From Apostichopus japonicus (taxonomy: Eukaryota; Echinodermata; Holothuroidea; Aspidochirotida; Stichopodidae): a stretch of DNA of 64,000 nt. Made by a program: the position numbers and the translations under genes. The stretch spans positions 10,629,001 through 10,693,000 of the forward strand of contig NC_092563.1 of the NCBI RefSeq assembly GCF_037975245.1, given 5' to 3'. The notes under the pieces were generated by a model. That model did no database searches, was not told the origin of the DNA, and saw nothing but the letters and a program-made list of their open reading frames with translations. This document shows, piece after piece, positions 24,401-36,570 of this stretch (within the stretch, counting starts at the first letter, position 1; every line of letters begins with the position of its first letter).

Positions 24401-27400
24401 CGATGTAGCATATTTTTAACAGTGTTTCCACTTTACACTGGCCCACCTGAAATACTGGTTATAAGTTCCATTCTGCGACTGCACACTTGACTAAATTTTG
24501 TTTTTACAATTATTTTAATAATAATGTGGGATATTTTCGAAATTCCTGAACATTTTGACGAATCGGGGACATTTTCGGGGGCACTTGTTCATCGGGGACA
24601 GCACACTGTAATCGGGGACTGTCCCCGAAAATCGGGGACGTCTGGTCACCTCGGACCTATGAGCTCACTACGGAAACACAAACGTATATAGACTACTAGG
24701 CTGTTCTGTGTTGAATGTACCTAACCCAAGAAACACCTCGCGATTGGTCGCGTAGGCGTAGCAAAACATGTTGTAAGTTTCAGTCAAATTGCAAATTGTT
24801 TCTAAATACTGTGATATTCATTCTGCCATGCACGTCACTCACGTGTGAATCATTTTGGAACACAATCCAGGGACCAGGGATAATCATGTGAACATAAACT
24901 GAACGAAGCCTCCGCTTGTGAGTGCCGCGGAGACCGTTTAATTAAATTGCCAACCCGTTTCCACATTTGACAATACAGAGACAGTGGCGTTTTTTGCGCT
25001 GCTGCTTGGGTCAAATTCTTTTTCAAGGCAATTTTCCCATGGAAAAGATTTTTATTTTGGCCACACAATTTCGCAGATAGAGAATTAGGTAAAAGGTAAA
25101 GAATAAAAATTGCATAAAAACCATGGTAATATGCACATAGGCCCAGCAACATATTTAGTGTGCATTCAAGTTTTTTTTTCTCAGTCAATAATTCCATTTG
25201 GGGGGGGGGCAAGTGGGGGGCGAGCACTTCAACTGGGGGGGGGGCTCCCGCCCCCTGCCCCCCCCCCCCCGCTGGCTACGCCACTGCCTGACACAGTGGC
25301 CCTGACAAGTTCTTTTGGAGTGACTAATAACTTGTTATCAAGACTTATATTTGAGGAGTTATAACTCTTTTGTTAGAAACACTGTTCCCAGTTGATTAAT
25401 CTGAACTTCTATGTGGTTGACTGACAACATATACTAACTAGTTTATTATTTCAAATGGCCTAAGCCTATTCCAAAACATATCCCACATCGGCTCTTGTAG
25501 AAAGAGGCTGCCGCGGGAAATAATGTACATAAGCAATGCTTCTAAACTGCACTACTGTAGATGTAGTTTGTTCATACTATAATGATAAGGAGTATATAGC
25601 TTAAACAGGGAGCTGCTACTCTTAGAGTAACAGCTCCGTGGTTGAAACATGACTTTTTTACACACAGAGACATTGCGATATTATGAACAGATCATTAACA
25701 ATGTTCCTGATGATCAAGGATTACAATATTGTGAAGTCAATTGTTTCCCTCGAACTCTTTAATTTAGTCCTCGTGCAAGCCAGTTTGGATACGAACATGA
25801 GCCTGCAGTTCAGATGCTTTAATGGTGGCGACCAAGGCAAGCTAAAGGACCATAATGGCTGTATACCATTGGCAGTAACAAGGAAGGGGTGGGGATTATA
25901 TCATGATGCTTTGCCCTGACTGTCCCCCCCCCCCCCATTACGTCCAAACTTCCTTCATTTGGATAAAATTAGGCTAACAAAATGCTATACTGTCCTGGAA
26001 CTTGGTACCCTGAATCCGACAGGAGTTTGAAACACGTTCCAATGAATTTGTAATCTACAGAATTTCTGCACTTAACTAATGAGACAGCAAAACTGCAGTG
26101 CGGTCTGGATGATGCTACATGAATAATCTTATATAGAATATGACACACTAGGCTGAAGTGTATAGCAGGATGAACAACATACTTCAATCTTAGTAGTACA
26201 ACAAAAAGCCTTAAGATCTGACAAACAGTATTCACATTGGCATCTGATGACCGAGATGGAAACTAGCTTTTCCTGTATTCAGCATACAGATTGGTCTCTA
26301 CCAAAGACAACAGGCTTCTTACACCTACGAGCTGTACATTAAGCAGAAGCAAGGCGATTGTTACCTCCTTGTCCCCAAGATTTTGCACCTGGTTTGCCTC
26401 TAAAACATCTAACAAGGCGACAATTAATTTTAGCAAATGGTGACTGGTCATTTCCCCAACGTTTCTACATCCAAACCTGAAGTTTTAATTTGGCACTGAA
26501 TCTTGACAATTGCAAAATACGACGGAAAAGTTCAACAACGGAAGCAAAAATATGAGCATGATATTAAGCACATGTACAAACAGTACAAACCGTATGTTTC
26601 ATTACACACCTGTGTGAACAGGCATGTATGCAGTTAGCGTCACAAAAGTCAATGGAGATTTGTTCGAGACTTCTTGATTCATATCTAAGGATGCCCTTAA
26701 GCTAATTTCCAATTACCAGCCTCTCCTATTTTTCATGAGGCATAACGCACATGTTATATAACAGGCTGGTCGGTGGGAGATACAATAGATGCCACAATTT
26801 GACCCCTGGTGACTCAAAATGACATTTGACCTCCACAAAAGAACAATGGACTTCTTGTACTTAACGACGTGTCACAACTGTATAATAAATATGAGATTGG
26901 TCCAAGCTTCCCTTCTTGAGATATTGTGTTTACAAGGTTTTCACAATTTGACCTAGTGACCCCAAATTACCTTGACCTCCACCAAAAACAATAGGGGTCT
27001 TGCTCAAAGTTACATGTCACAACTAAATACTAAATATGAGATTGGTCCAAGCTTCCCTTCTTGAGATATCGTGTTAACAATGTTTCCCAATTTGACCCCT
27101 GGTGACTCCAAATGACATTTGCTCTCCACAAGAAACAATAGACTAGGGCCCTAAGATACATTCCAGAGACATGTATTTGTAATTCCTCATTCTGACATGT
27201 AATTTTGCCCTAGAGAATGCTAAAAATGCAATCAAGAACCATCTTAAAGCGCTGCAGCTTCTCTTGGGAGCACTGCATTCCCAGCCAATACAGAGTGTAC
27301 AGTTGCCTCTTTTGTTGGCTAAGTTTGGCAAACTTTACTCAGCTAGTCATGCTGCAGTCTGTCGAATAAAATCCAAGTTCCTCTTGAACAAGAGCTCAAT

Positions 27401-29279
27401 GGGCACTGTGGCTCCTTGCTTAGTAGAATAGTAAACTGTTGTATGTCATCACCCAATATCATAACCAACAACTACATTCAAAGTTTGGAAAATCTGATTT
27501 AAGGTTGTGGAGTTATTGCAATTTTAAAATTTTGGCCCCTCCCCAACAACTTTCAACAGATAAAATTTGGCACCTAAATGGTCCTAAACATATTTGGCCC
27601 AATTATAGTGGCTCAAAACTATATTGCCCCCCCCCCCCCCCTTCAAACCTTTTACATTTAATGCCTTATGTCATTTCTGTCCCCCAATTGTCAGGGATGC
27701 GATCTCATTGTTGTTATAAAGGTGAACGGACCTTTGAGAAATTGAGGGTGCTTAAATGTGAAATGTTGCATTTTAGTTTAAAACTTTGACATAATGTTGA
27801 AGCATAGGAAGATTTAGTTTCTTCCTGGCAAACCATGTTGATCCAACTTTCGTTTGTCCCGCAGAGTCTCATGTTGAACCATTGTACCAATCACTGAAGT
27901 CAGCACCACATGTAACGGTTTACAAGAAAGATGAAATACCAGATGGATACCATTACAAGAACAACATCCGTGTTGCACCAATTGTGGCTGTGGCAGATGA
28001 AGGATGGATGTTGGTAGCTAAAAACTGGGATCCTTGGCAACTCTCATGTAAGATATTGTTGCCTTAGATAACGATTGGGTAAACATATGACAAAATTTAC
28101 TTCCAAATATTTTAATATGTAGGCTACTGGAATACAGTAGCCTATTCAAATTGCACTCAACATCTGTTATTCAACCGGAGAGCACCTTCTAATCCATTGC
28201 TTGATATGTGGGTAAAGTTGGACAACATTCAACTAGCATGTCTGGCAAATTAATATGAAACAGTGTCATAAGTAACTATGTAAATATTAATGTATATATT
28301 CCTGGTAGTGCACCATAGATGCTCTCGAAACTGGTCTTTCATGACAATTTCTGTTATTATCTGTATCTTTCCCAGATAAAGGTAACCATGGTTTCAACAA
28401 TTCTTTGAATAGCATGTTTGGATTTTTTATTGCACACGGGCCAGCTTTCAAGAAGGGAGGACTTGTGGATTCCTTCCCCAGTGTTGATATTTACCCCTTG
28501 ATGTGTCATATCTTGGACATTAAACCAAATTCCAACAATGGCACTATGGCAATAGTAAGCATGCTTCTGCGTACGTCTCCTTCAAGTTGGAAAGTCTTGG
28601 TACTTGGTAAGTATGTCATAATTTACCAACGTTACACACATTTTCCTGTGTCTGTTTTTGAAAAACTAAATGCCCAGGACTTATCAAATCTCAAGGCAGC
28701 ATACTGGTCATATCAAATCCGAACCACACCTGAAGTTCGGGTTTTGACTTACTCCATTGTCCACCGACTTCGGGATCATTGCAATCATTCATTAAAGCCT
28801 GTGTCATAGCTGGCATTTACTGTTACCTGGTAGAAGCACTTTAATAGTATCTTCAGTTATATTTTATCCAGGTAATTGTCAATTAACTTCACTCCTCTCT
28901 TACGTGTCTCTGTTCTACCTATGCACTTAATCTACCTAGCCAACAACAGTTGGTAACATTTTATCACTGTGCCCCCACTGACCTACTTTAGGGTCAACAC
29001 CTACTTCCTCTTCCTTCCAGATCTACCATTCTAAAGACTTACAACTATTTTTCTAGTGTGATTTACATCTATTGGAATCTTGTTTGTTTTACAATTTATG
29101 GTGAAGGCAGCAACTGATAAGGACCTGTATTCAAGATAACATCACTTGTATTAAGCACTGATAAGAATCATGTTAAATTTGGCATTTTATTTTGTTGCTC
29201 ATTAAGTTTATTATAGATTTTTCAACATGCCTGTCTATGTTTTATTTTTTTTACAGGTACCAGTTGTGCAAACTCTTAG
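21494..29279 (+). CDS. ENPP5: ENPP4/5-like ectonucleotide pyrophosphatase/phosphodiesterase (complete, 4 exons, 429 residues)
   Basis: Exons: 21494-22346, 27865-28047, 28376-28606 and 29257-29279. All introns are GT-AG with phase 1, and the stop is TAG at 29277. A Leu-rich segment at residues 12-25 is a probable signal peptide. The NPP phosphodiesterase fold is intact. Metal and catalytic residues are Asp43 (SFDGFRWDY), nucleophile Thr79 (ATKTLPSH), Asp197 and His201 (EPDLTGHQHG), Asp244 and His245 (TSDHGM) and His366 (AHGPAF). ADEGW in exon 2 and DIYPLMCHIL in exon 3 are ENPP4/5-like signatures. Somatomedin-B and nuclease-like domains are absent, as in ENPP4 and ENPP5. The family hydrolyses nucleotide or dinucleotide phosphodiesters outside the cell. 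Several N-glycosylation sequons are present (such as NETF and NNTS). Oddity: vertebrate ENPP4/5 end in a transmembrane helix, but the tiny last exon adds only seven residues and no helix, so this form looks secreted. Reading through the third donor would add about 67 residues and stop at 28807-28809. Intron 1 holds a hAT-like element and a DR1-bearing repeat. The exact paralogue (4 or 5) is uncertain. Confidence 0.92.
23567..25294. mobile_element. hAT-like element, 1712 bp, in ENPP intron 1, with perfect 8-bp target duplication
   Basis: The element 23575-25286 starts CAGTGGCGTAGCCAG and ends CTGGCTACGCCACTG, a perfect inverted repeat. It is flanked by CCTGACAC at 23567-23574 and 25287-25294. 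G-rich and C-rich runs lie just inside the ends. The interior includes several copies of 'atcggggac' (24562-24640) and a block at 24152-24240 related, in inverted orientation, to 27697-27790. No transposase is seen; an open minus-strand stretch at 24850-25227 is proline-rich only because of the C-run and is not credible as a gene. Confidence 0.93.
26040..27135. repeat. Dispersed repeat with tandem DR1-bearing units, copy 2
   Basis: Same family as 12880-13590. From about 26796 it is tandem with a unit of about 147 bp: 'aatttgacc' recurs at 26798, 26945 and 27089, and 'attggtccaagcttcccttc' at 26894 and 27041. The half-site pair TGACATTTGACCT lies at 26820-26832. It lies in ENPP intron 1. Confidence 0.8.
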
Positions 29280-29859
29280 TTGTCGTTACTCATTAGTACT
29301 GTACATGCTTTATATATTCATATACATATGTACTGTATAGTGTATTGTATAAGCTTGTGTCTTTGTCTGGAGCTTTTACTTAAAACCAGGGCGATATTCA
29401 TGCCCAGTCTCTTTGAGTTTGACATCGTGCTTGGTAATCCCTCAGGATAAGTTTCTTGTACAAAAGAATTAAGGACTGTGAGTTGTTATAAGACCCCTTC
29501 CTTGCCTCGAAGGCTTCATTGGCAGAAGCTCTGTCTTTGTGTAAAAGTTGCAGACTTTCCTGTAACATATTCTTACAGATCATTTTTTACATGCCATGGT
29601 GTATGTTCATACTTCGAGAACTCATGGTTTTCATTTTTCTGTCAGGCTATAGTTTGGCCCTGGTGGTTTAACTTGCAGACATCCTTTTAAATCTTGGTTA
29701 GGCCTCAACCCACTAGTCGGGTTGACTCCTTGGTCTAGGCCCATTGCTTTGAGACCGACCATAGTCTTGACCTCAGACCTTGGAGACGTTAGAGTTCTCA
29801 TTTTTCTATTAGTCTTCTCACTTTTCTGCTTCATTTTTTCTCAAATACAAAAAGGACAA
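29280..29859. other. Downstream of the ENPP-like stop codon
   Basis: This stretch presumably includes the 3' UTR. I found no canonical AATAAA close to the stop; AT-rich 'tttatatattcatatacat' follows at about 29310. No other feature is visible before the DIRS-like remnant. Confidence 0.35.
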
Positions 29860-31670
29860 GTCCTGGATGCCAATCCTAAATCTCAGGCCATGAAACAAGG
29901 CGTTTGTAAGGCGAAAACATTTCAGGATGGAGACACTTTCCGTCATTATCGCATCCCCCAAGAGGGGCATGTGGGTGTTGACGGTGGATCCGAAGGACGC
30001 CTACCTACATACCCACATCCATCCAACTAATCAACTAATTTCCTCACGTTCAATTACAATGGGATGGACTTCAAGATCGTTGTGCTTACTTTGGGCCTCT
30101 CCACCTCACTAAAAGTTTTTGACGGAGTGGCCAGTGAAGGACCTACAGTATGATGCAGAGAGGTCCTTCTCTTCGTTGACCTACACCAATGGCTAGTCCT
30201 AGGCGAGTCCTATTAAGATGCCGTCAACAAATGTGGACCTAACTGATCTAGGTTTGGTCATCGACAGTGTAAATTTGAAGTTGGCTCCAATCAAGAGATC
30301 AAAGAGACAGTCTCCTTGTCCTCAGAGAGGGTTGACCACCTAATGCAACTATTGCAACAAATACTCTGCGCCAGTCATCCACAGCAAGGGTCCAGTTAAG
30401 ACTCCTGGATCTTATTGCCCTAAGTTATGGCTCTAATTGCCACTTCAGCTCCTTATCTCCGGGTGGCTTCGTGCACCAGACACTGGCATTCCTTGTGCAC
30501 CGTTTGACTGACCAGTTTTCTGGTGTGGCTCTTGGAACGGTTTCTGTGTCGGTGAAATGTCCTCCAGCTGTTTGGATTTCAGGGCTCTCGTTCGGCCTTT
30601 TCTAGCTGCCGTAGGGGCACTCAACACCCATGACCAAAGGATGCACCGCAGAGTTTCTCTCAGTCTGGAGGGTGCAATCCGAAAAATAGACTCCTCCTAC
30701 AGTAGTACCGGTACAGGCCAGGGGAGGGGCATCCCTTTCGAAAAAGGCCAATCACTAGGCAGTCGATCTTCAGGACACATATCTTCATGTCCCGGTCTTT
30801 GTGGATCACAGCCCCTTGTTGACATTCCGTTACAACGGGCTTCATACCGATATATGGCCCTTCCATTTAACCTGTTCATGGCTCCCCGAACCTTCACCAG
30901 ATTGGTTCGCGCGGTAGCGGCCTTTTTGAGAAGACAGGGAGTCCAGATTGTGGCCGAGTCACAGGAAGACCTTGATTTCGACATCCGGAGGGTCTTGGGC
31001 GTGACGTCATCATTAGGGTAGTTGATCAACAAAGAGAAGTCTTCGTTGGTCCCGTTACAGCAAGTGACTTATCTGGGGGCGGACATAGATCTTTACCAGG
31101 GTCGGACCTTTTGGACGAGAGGGAGGAGGCAGTTCGGAAAGGTCTGTCCATCCTACGCCGCCCCCGCCCATTACCCGCCCATGCGTGGCTGGTTCTGTCT
31201 GGCATGCCGATGACTGTGTGGCAGGTGGACTGCGGTCATTCTGGAGGTTCCAGTTTGATCTGGCGTTGTTTTGCCTGTGATAGGTTTAGGTGAGTTCCCG
31301 GTACCCAGTGCCCACCACCGGTTTCGGTGTGAAGCTGCATAAGTCGTTTTTCCAGAAGGTAAGGAGTTCCTGGTTTAAGTTATCCCCACTTGATTTAGTG
31401 GGGCTACTTATGAGGGAACGACTTACCTTCTGGATCTCGCCCATCCTCCCAACACGCCAGGGTTTTTGGTGGTATTGAATGACCAGGCCAAGGCATGGGA
31501 TCTAGCCAGACGGGACTGGCTAGACTGGCTGTCCTTGGTAGGTTACGGTATAGTTGGTGGTAGTCTCTTTGTGAGTTGAGCGGCGATGGCGCCAGAAAAT
31601 GCATAAGTAATTTGTCCAGAAAGGAAGTCGTTCCCTCGTTAGTAGCCCCACTAATCAAGTGGGGATAAGA
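29860..31670 (+). pseudogene. Decayed DIRS-like retroelement (two partial reverse transcriptase segments)
   Basis: The plus strand near 29927 encodes METLSVIIAS, then a frame-matched segment with KDAYLHTHIHP, which is typical of the DIRS/Ngaro reverse transcriptase. A later segment resembling the RT to RNase H connection of DIRS elements follows (about 30350-30520, frames broken). A second RT segment at about 30720-31120 contains YRYMALPFNLFMAPRTFTRL and, after a stop, INKEKSSLVPLQQVTYLG. The catalytic YxDD is not readable in either. Many stops and shifts make it non-functional. The inverted repeats at 31380-31433 and 31616-31668 fit the odd terminal structure of DIRS elements. No tyrosine recombinase is seen. 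Confidence 0.75.
31380..31668. repeat. Inverted repeat pair (54 and 53 bp) at the end of the DIRS-like remnant
   Basis: The left arm 31380-31433 begins TTATCCCCACTTGA and ends ACTTACCTTCTGG. The right arm 31616-31668 begins CCAGAAAGGAAGTCGTTCCC and ends AAGTGGGGATAA. They are about 90% complementary. The flanks also contain direct copies of 'gcataagt' plus 'ccagaa' (31337 and 31600), so the region mixes direct and inverted repeats. Confidence 0.85.
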
Positions 31671-31775
31671 TTTTTTAGTTTGTGTGCCCACATAACCCCC
31701 TACCCTAGGGATACAGGAGGGTAGATCTGTAAAGAAGAGAAAGTCAGTGTATTCCCTGTTATGTGAAATACAGGC

Positions 31776-31918
31776 GCAGTACTAGAACGCTAGCAGTACT
31801 AGAACACTAGAACGCTAGCAGCACTAGGGCGCTAGCAGCACTAGGGCGCTAGCAGCACTAGGGCGCTAGCAGCACTAGGGCGCTAGCAGTACTAGAACGC
31901 TAGCAGTACTAGAACGCT
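31776..31918. repeat. 17-bp minisatellite
   Basis: About eight units of a 17-mer (gctagcagcactagggc and the variant gctagcagtactagaac). The G/C-rich variant forms a block in the middle, with the A-rich variant on both sides. Confidence 0.92.
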
Positions 31919-33794
31919 TCCGGTCATGTAGTTTAGATTAAATGAATGTACATATGCATATTGATAACTATTTTAATATATATAGAGATAACTATTAACA
32001 TATCGTTGCTTCTAGATTTCAAAACCAGCAAGTTTTTAGTATATACCAATGTGTGGGATGACAAGATTACGGCAACGGAATTCCGGAGAATGCTGTTGTT
32101 GTGTTAATGTTAATTATGTTTGAAATTGAAGCTTTAATGAAGCCCTAACATGTTGTTGAAGTTGGATGACGCATCAACAAACTCATATCCCGTAATTGAA
32201 GAAGGAAACACAGCACTGATTTCTTGTTTCGAGCGCAAGCAGTAGATCAACGTTATGGCCGGTTGACCTGCAATGGATGGCAGACGTTAAGTCGCAAATA
32301 GCGCCTGATCGGTTAATCCATTTGAATCCCATTTTCAGAATGATATATGTTTACTAGAATGCCCCCAACCCACCTACCAAACTAGCAATATGTAATTTTT
32401 ATTGTTTGACAAGTGTCATTAACATGTGTTAGACACGTTTTCCAACTTCCAGAAAAACTTCTCAGCGTACAAGTTTGTCCGCCCATATACAGTATCTTTC
32501 CTCTTCTGAAGCGATAGTTGAATTAATATACAGCATTTGACATACTTTCTTTTCTTTCACATAAAGGTCTTACTTGTGTACTCCTTACTGGATGCTTCCT
32601 TGTTGCGGTCAAATTACTCTTCAGGCAGATTCGTTCTCAAAAGATGGATGTATACCATAGGCTGCATATGAATGATGAAACGAATAGTCAAGTATTCTGA
32701 CATGCATCCAGGAGCAGGAAACATGCTTATTCAACCTTGCTATACAACTGTTCAAGAACCCAATGTGACTTACCTTGGATCCTGCTATCTTTATCACCTG
32801 TTGATCATGAATGCTTATTGAATGACTTGTATGTAGGTGTTCTATGTGACTTAACATGGATCCTATCTTTATCACCTTTTGATCATGAATAGTAATTGAA
32901 TGATTGGTATGTAGGTGTTCGGTTTGTCTTGTAAACACGGCTACAGAACGCCATCTCCTTCAAAAAATCAGTAATAAATGTCGGCATGCCGATATTAACA
33001 TGTTATGTTTCAATGCCATATATATCAGAAAAAAATATCAACATGTTACAACTCTATCAGCATGTCAAGAATAATATCAACAAAACGAGATTCAATTGAG
33101 AAACTTTTGTGGTGACATTTGTTCAAACGTTTGTGGTGACATTCGTTCACTATTTCAGAATTTATATCTACATGATACGAAAATATCATTGTGTTACAAT
33201 ATTACACCAGCATGTCATGGTTGATATTGATTAGTTACACTAAATTATCAGTATGTCAGAAATCTTTTTCTATGGTAATAAACTATAAAGCACAACCCTG
33301 TTGTCATTCGGTAAACACAAAGTACTGTATGTTTGCTTAATACCATTATTTATTGTGTAGAAAGGACATCATATGGACAAAATGTCATGAGTGTGCATAG
33401 AGTGCATATTTTACAATTCATTTGTACAAAACACCACATACGGTAATGCAACGATAGTCGCAACTGTGCGTGTGTTCCACCTCCATAAACCAGTGACTTT
33501 ACACAACAGCTAGATACAGGAAGATACACACACACACACACACAAACTATATGCATTATATTGATAAGTAGTAAACTGACATACAGCAGTGCGTGGTTGA
33601 ACCAGGGTATAGCACATCCATGGTTCAAAGAAAGGCTACACTGTGGTATTAAAGTCAGGAGAATCCGGGGTGATTAAAACTGACTCCCGGGTAGGGGATA
33701 GGATTTCTGGGGTCCTCCCCAGAAAAATTATATATTTAGACGTCAAATGTTGTGTTCTTAGGCATGTTCAGACTAATACTTATGCATATATATA
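31919..33794. other. Gene-free stretch with minor tandem repeats
   Basis: At 32767-32925 a unit of about 78 bp occurs twice (shared words 'atctttatcacc', 'ttgatcatgaat', 'gtatgtaggtgttc'). At about 32985-33260 words such as 'atatcaacatgt' recur at irregular spacing of about 30 bp. A (CA)n microsatellite lies at 33528-33544. No supported exon. Confidence 0.55.
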
Positions 33795-35690
33795 AGTAGC
33801 CGGGGTCCCGATGGATTCACAGTCGAATTATTTAAGTTCTTTCCTTGTAACATTTCTTATTAGATCTTTAAATTTCGACTTTGAAAATTCTCTTTAGTCT
33901 GTGACCCAAAGACATGGCATAACTCTCTTATTCCAAAAAAAAAGACAAGCCAAGAGATGTTTTGCAAAATTGGCGACCTGTTTCCCTCTTAAACATTTCT
34001 TATAAAGTTGCGTCATCTTCCATTGCAAGTCGTATCAAGTGTGTCCTAGGCAATTTAATTTCGTTTGAACAGAAGGGTTTCATTAAGGGAAGATATATAG
34101 ACAATTGCATTCGTACAATGTATGATGCTCTGCACATTCTGGAGGAGGAAAATTTACCAGGTGTTCATTTGCCATTGATTTTGAAAAGGCTTTTGATTGT
34201 GTTTCCTCCAGGTTCATTTCAAAGGTTCTTTATCTATTTCATTTTTGGGCCGTCTATTATCAGGTGGTACAATTCTTTCTATAAGGAGGCGTCTTCTTCT
34301 GTTCTTTTGAATGGGTTTTGTTCTGATTCTTTCAAATCATTTTAACACAATATGCAGATGATACCACTTTTTTATTTGACGGCATTTGATAATTTTGGAA
34401 TTCCGTGGAATAAGGGAGAAAACTTTGTGCTGCTTAGTATTTCCTTTAATGTATTATCTTGTTGAAATGACCACGATTAACTACAGATATGCCCTTTCAA
34501 AAATGATTTCATTGTTGGTTTAAACATTATATAACTACAATAGGCAGAGTAACAGTGTTGAAGTCGCTTATTATTATTACGCATTTGAATTAACCTCAGC
34601 TTACTTTACCTTCACCTAGTGATAAAATTCAAGCTAAATTTAATTCAACGTTTTTCAAATTTATTTGGAATGGCAAACTGGACCGAGTGTGTAGACGACA
34701 AAGTTATACGGAAGGTGGTCTTAAGATGATAGATGTTTCTAAGTATGCAATTTCTATAAAAGTAACATGTCTGAAGCGTATAATTATGAATAATGTTAAG
34801 GAGAAACTGGGTTATTTATCCAGGTGTGATTTTGATCTAAGTGAAATGCTAATGCATGGCGATATCTTTATCAAACCATTTGTTGCTTTCACTTTAAATA
34901 TGTTTTGGAAAGATGTTTTGAAATCTTTAAACTGTTACTTGATTAACTTTGAATATAATAGTAATGATCTTAAATTGATACTTAGCCAACCTGTCTGGAA
35001 TACTAGTTTCATTCAATTTAGTAATTCCCCTGTCATCTATAAACATTGGTTTAATTGGAGTATTACTATTGTTAATGATTTACTGGATGTAAATGGCAAT
35101 ATTTTCCTTCCCTATGAAAACTTTGTGAACACTTTCAATGTTAAGGCAAACTTCTTAGAGTATCACGGTATTGTAAACTCAATTACATTTTCATGGGGAG
35201 TCTCTTTTGTGGGTACAGACATAGGGAAACTTTGCAGTCCAGTTAATAATGTGTATAATATGATGAATGCACTCGGCAATTTAGATTGTAGGGCAGTTCA
35301 TTCAAACTTAGTTCGTTTCATCAATCACTCAAGCAATTAAGGCTTGTGCAAAATGGGGAAATGAGTCGCAGAATGTTCTATCTGAGTAGGATTGGAGATT
35401 ATATTGTGCAGTTCCTTTTCTTTGCACAAATGATATAAAATTAAGATGGTTTCATTACAAAATTCTTCATTATTTCTTCCCTACAAATGTCTTTCTCCAT
35501 AAAAATGAATATCATTGATCATGACCTTTGTTCCTTTTGTGAATCCCATAACGAATTAATCCCACATTTATTTTTTAGTTGTGATTTTGTTAAGCCTCTC
35601 TGGACCTATCGTAAAAGCATACTTGAAGAAAGAAATATCAATATTTTTGTCTTAAATCCTAAATCGATTTTTATTTGGTGGGAAGTTTGA
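33795..35690 (+). pseudogene. L1/Tx1-like non-LTR retrotransposon remnant (reverse transcriptase and C-terminal domain)
   Basis: From about 33795 the plus strand encodes GPDGFTVELF, then a frame-shifted 'LIPKKK', then from 33962 NWRPVSLLNISYKVASS and QKGFIKGRYIDNCIRTMYDA. These are reverse transcriptase blocks of the L1/Tx1 group. The catalytic YADD is at 34351-34362 in another frame. The open frame 34687-35340 corresponds to the region after the RT (contains TEGGLKMIDV). A Cys/His motif (CSFCESHNELIPHLFFSC) lies within 35487-35690. The endonuclease is missing and there are several frameshifts, so it is a dead, 5'-truncated copy. The AT-rich codon use differs from the host exons. Confidence 0.87.
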
Positions 35691-36075
35691 TAAAATCTTT
35701 ATTCCTTATAATAATTTAGGTAAAATATTTCATATTTCTTTCAAGAATTAAGAAGACAAGTCCTTCAGTCAATAACATGAATAATTTTCTTAAAGATGAT
35801 TTTTTTGCTGCAAAAATATATTCTTTCATGCAATATGACTGGGAATAAATGGGATAAGTTCTGGCTCCCATGGTATAACTTTTTGCACTTATATTAACTT
35901 TCATTGTCTTGATGAAAGGTAACCAAACATTCTTCTATTGTTTTGTTTTTGTAATATTTATGTACAAATATGTTATTATAATTATTATTAACAAAGCCTC
36001 GACGGTTGAGTGAGAAAAATAAAGAAGTGTAAAAAAGTAACAATAAAGTGGTAATGAAAGTCATAAAATAGGTGT
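35691..36075. other. Short gene-free stretch after the LINE
   Basis: AT-rich sequence, possibly including the 3' untranslated part of the LINE. No clear poly(A) tail, target duplication or exon was found. Confidence 0.35.
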
Positions 36076-36303
36076 CAGGCCCGTACGGAGAGGGTGGGGG
36101 CAGTGATGACATTTTCAAGGTCAGGGAAGTATCTTCCAGCTACCTCAGGGTTGTTATTAGCAAACAAAAATATGTTGGTGCTCATCACAGATAGTGTCAC
36201 CTTCTTTACAAGACCCCTCCCCATGACACGAATTGATAACTTACCATCCCACCCCTCCCCGCCCCCCCTCCTCCTTGCACACAGACATCTGTGTACGGGC
36301 CTG
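36076..36303. mobile_element. Short TIR element, 228 bp
   Basis: Starts CAGGCCCGTACGGAG and ends CTGTGTACGGGCCTG, complementary at 12 of 15 positions. The ends resemble the hAT-like termini elsewhere in the window. The 8-mers next to it (ATAGGTGT and AGTGTTGT) match only at 5 of 8 positions, so the target duplication is not proven. Confidence 0.6.
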
Positions 36304-36570
36304 AGTGTTGTATACAACATTGCGATTCGTTTAAGATGTAACTTGAAAAAAGACCCTCGGTTCCCGTCCTATAATGAGTTTTATGCACGGATGAAATTTC
36401 ATGTTGGCCAGGCAACTCTCTTAGACCTATAAAGTACAGTTACCATAATTGCTAAATCTTACCCACTGTGTGTCAAGGAAATACAACTACAATGAAGTTT
36501 GAACTCCTTTAAGTAATCTTTTACATCTGCAATTATTTTTTGTTGTAGCTGTTGCCTGCCCTATCCCGTA

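Noticed and set aside
24850-25227. 125-codon minus-strand frame inside the 23575-25286 element
   Set aside because: It has no transposase motif, and its proline-rich start comes from a G/C run; no evidence of coding.
31781-31918. Array of short repeats that might suggest CRISPR-like spacing
   Set aside because: The 17-bp units are contiguous with no unique spacers, and the genome is eukaryotic; it is a plain minisatellite.
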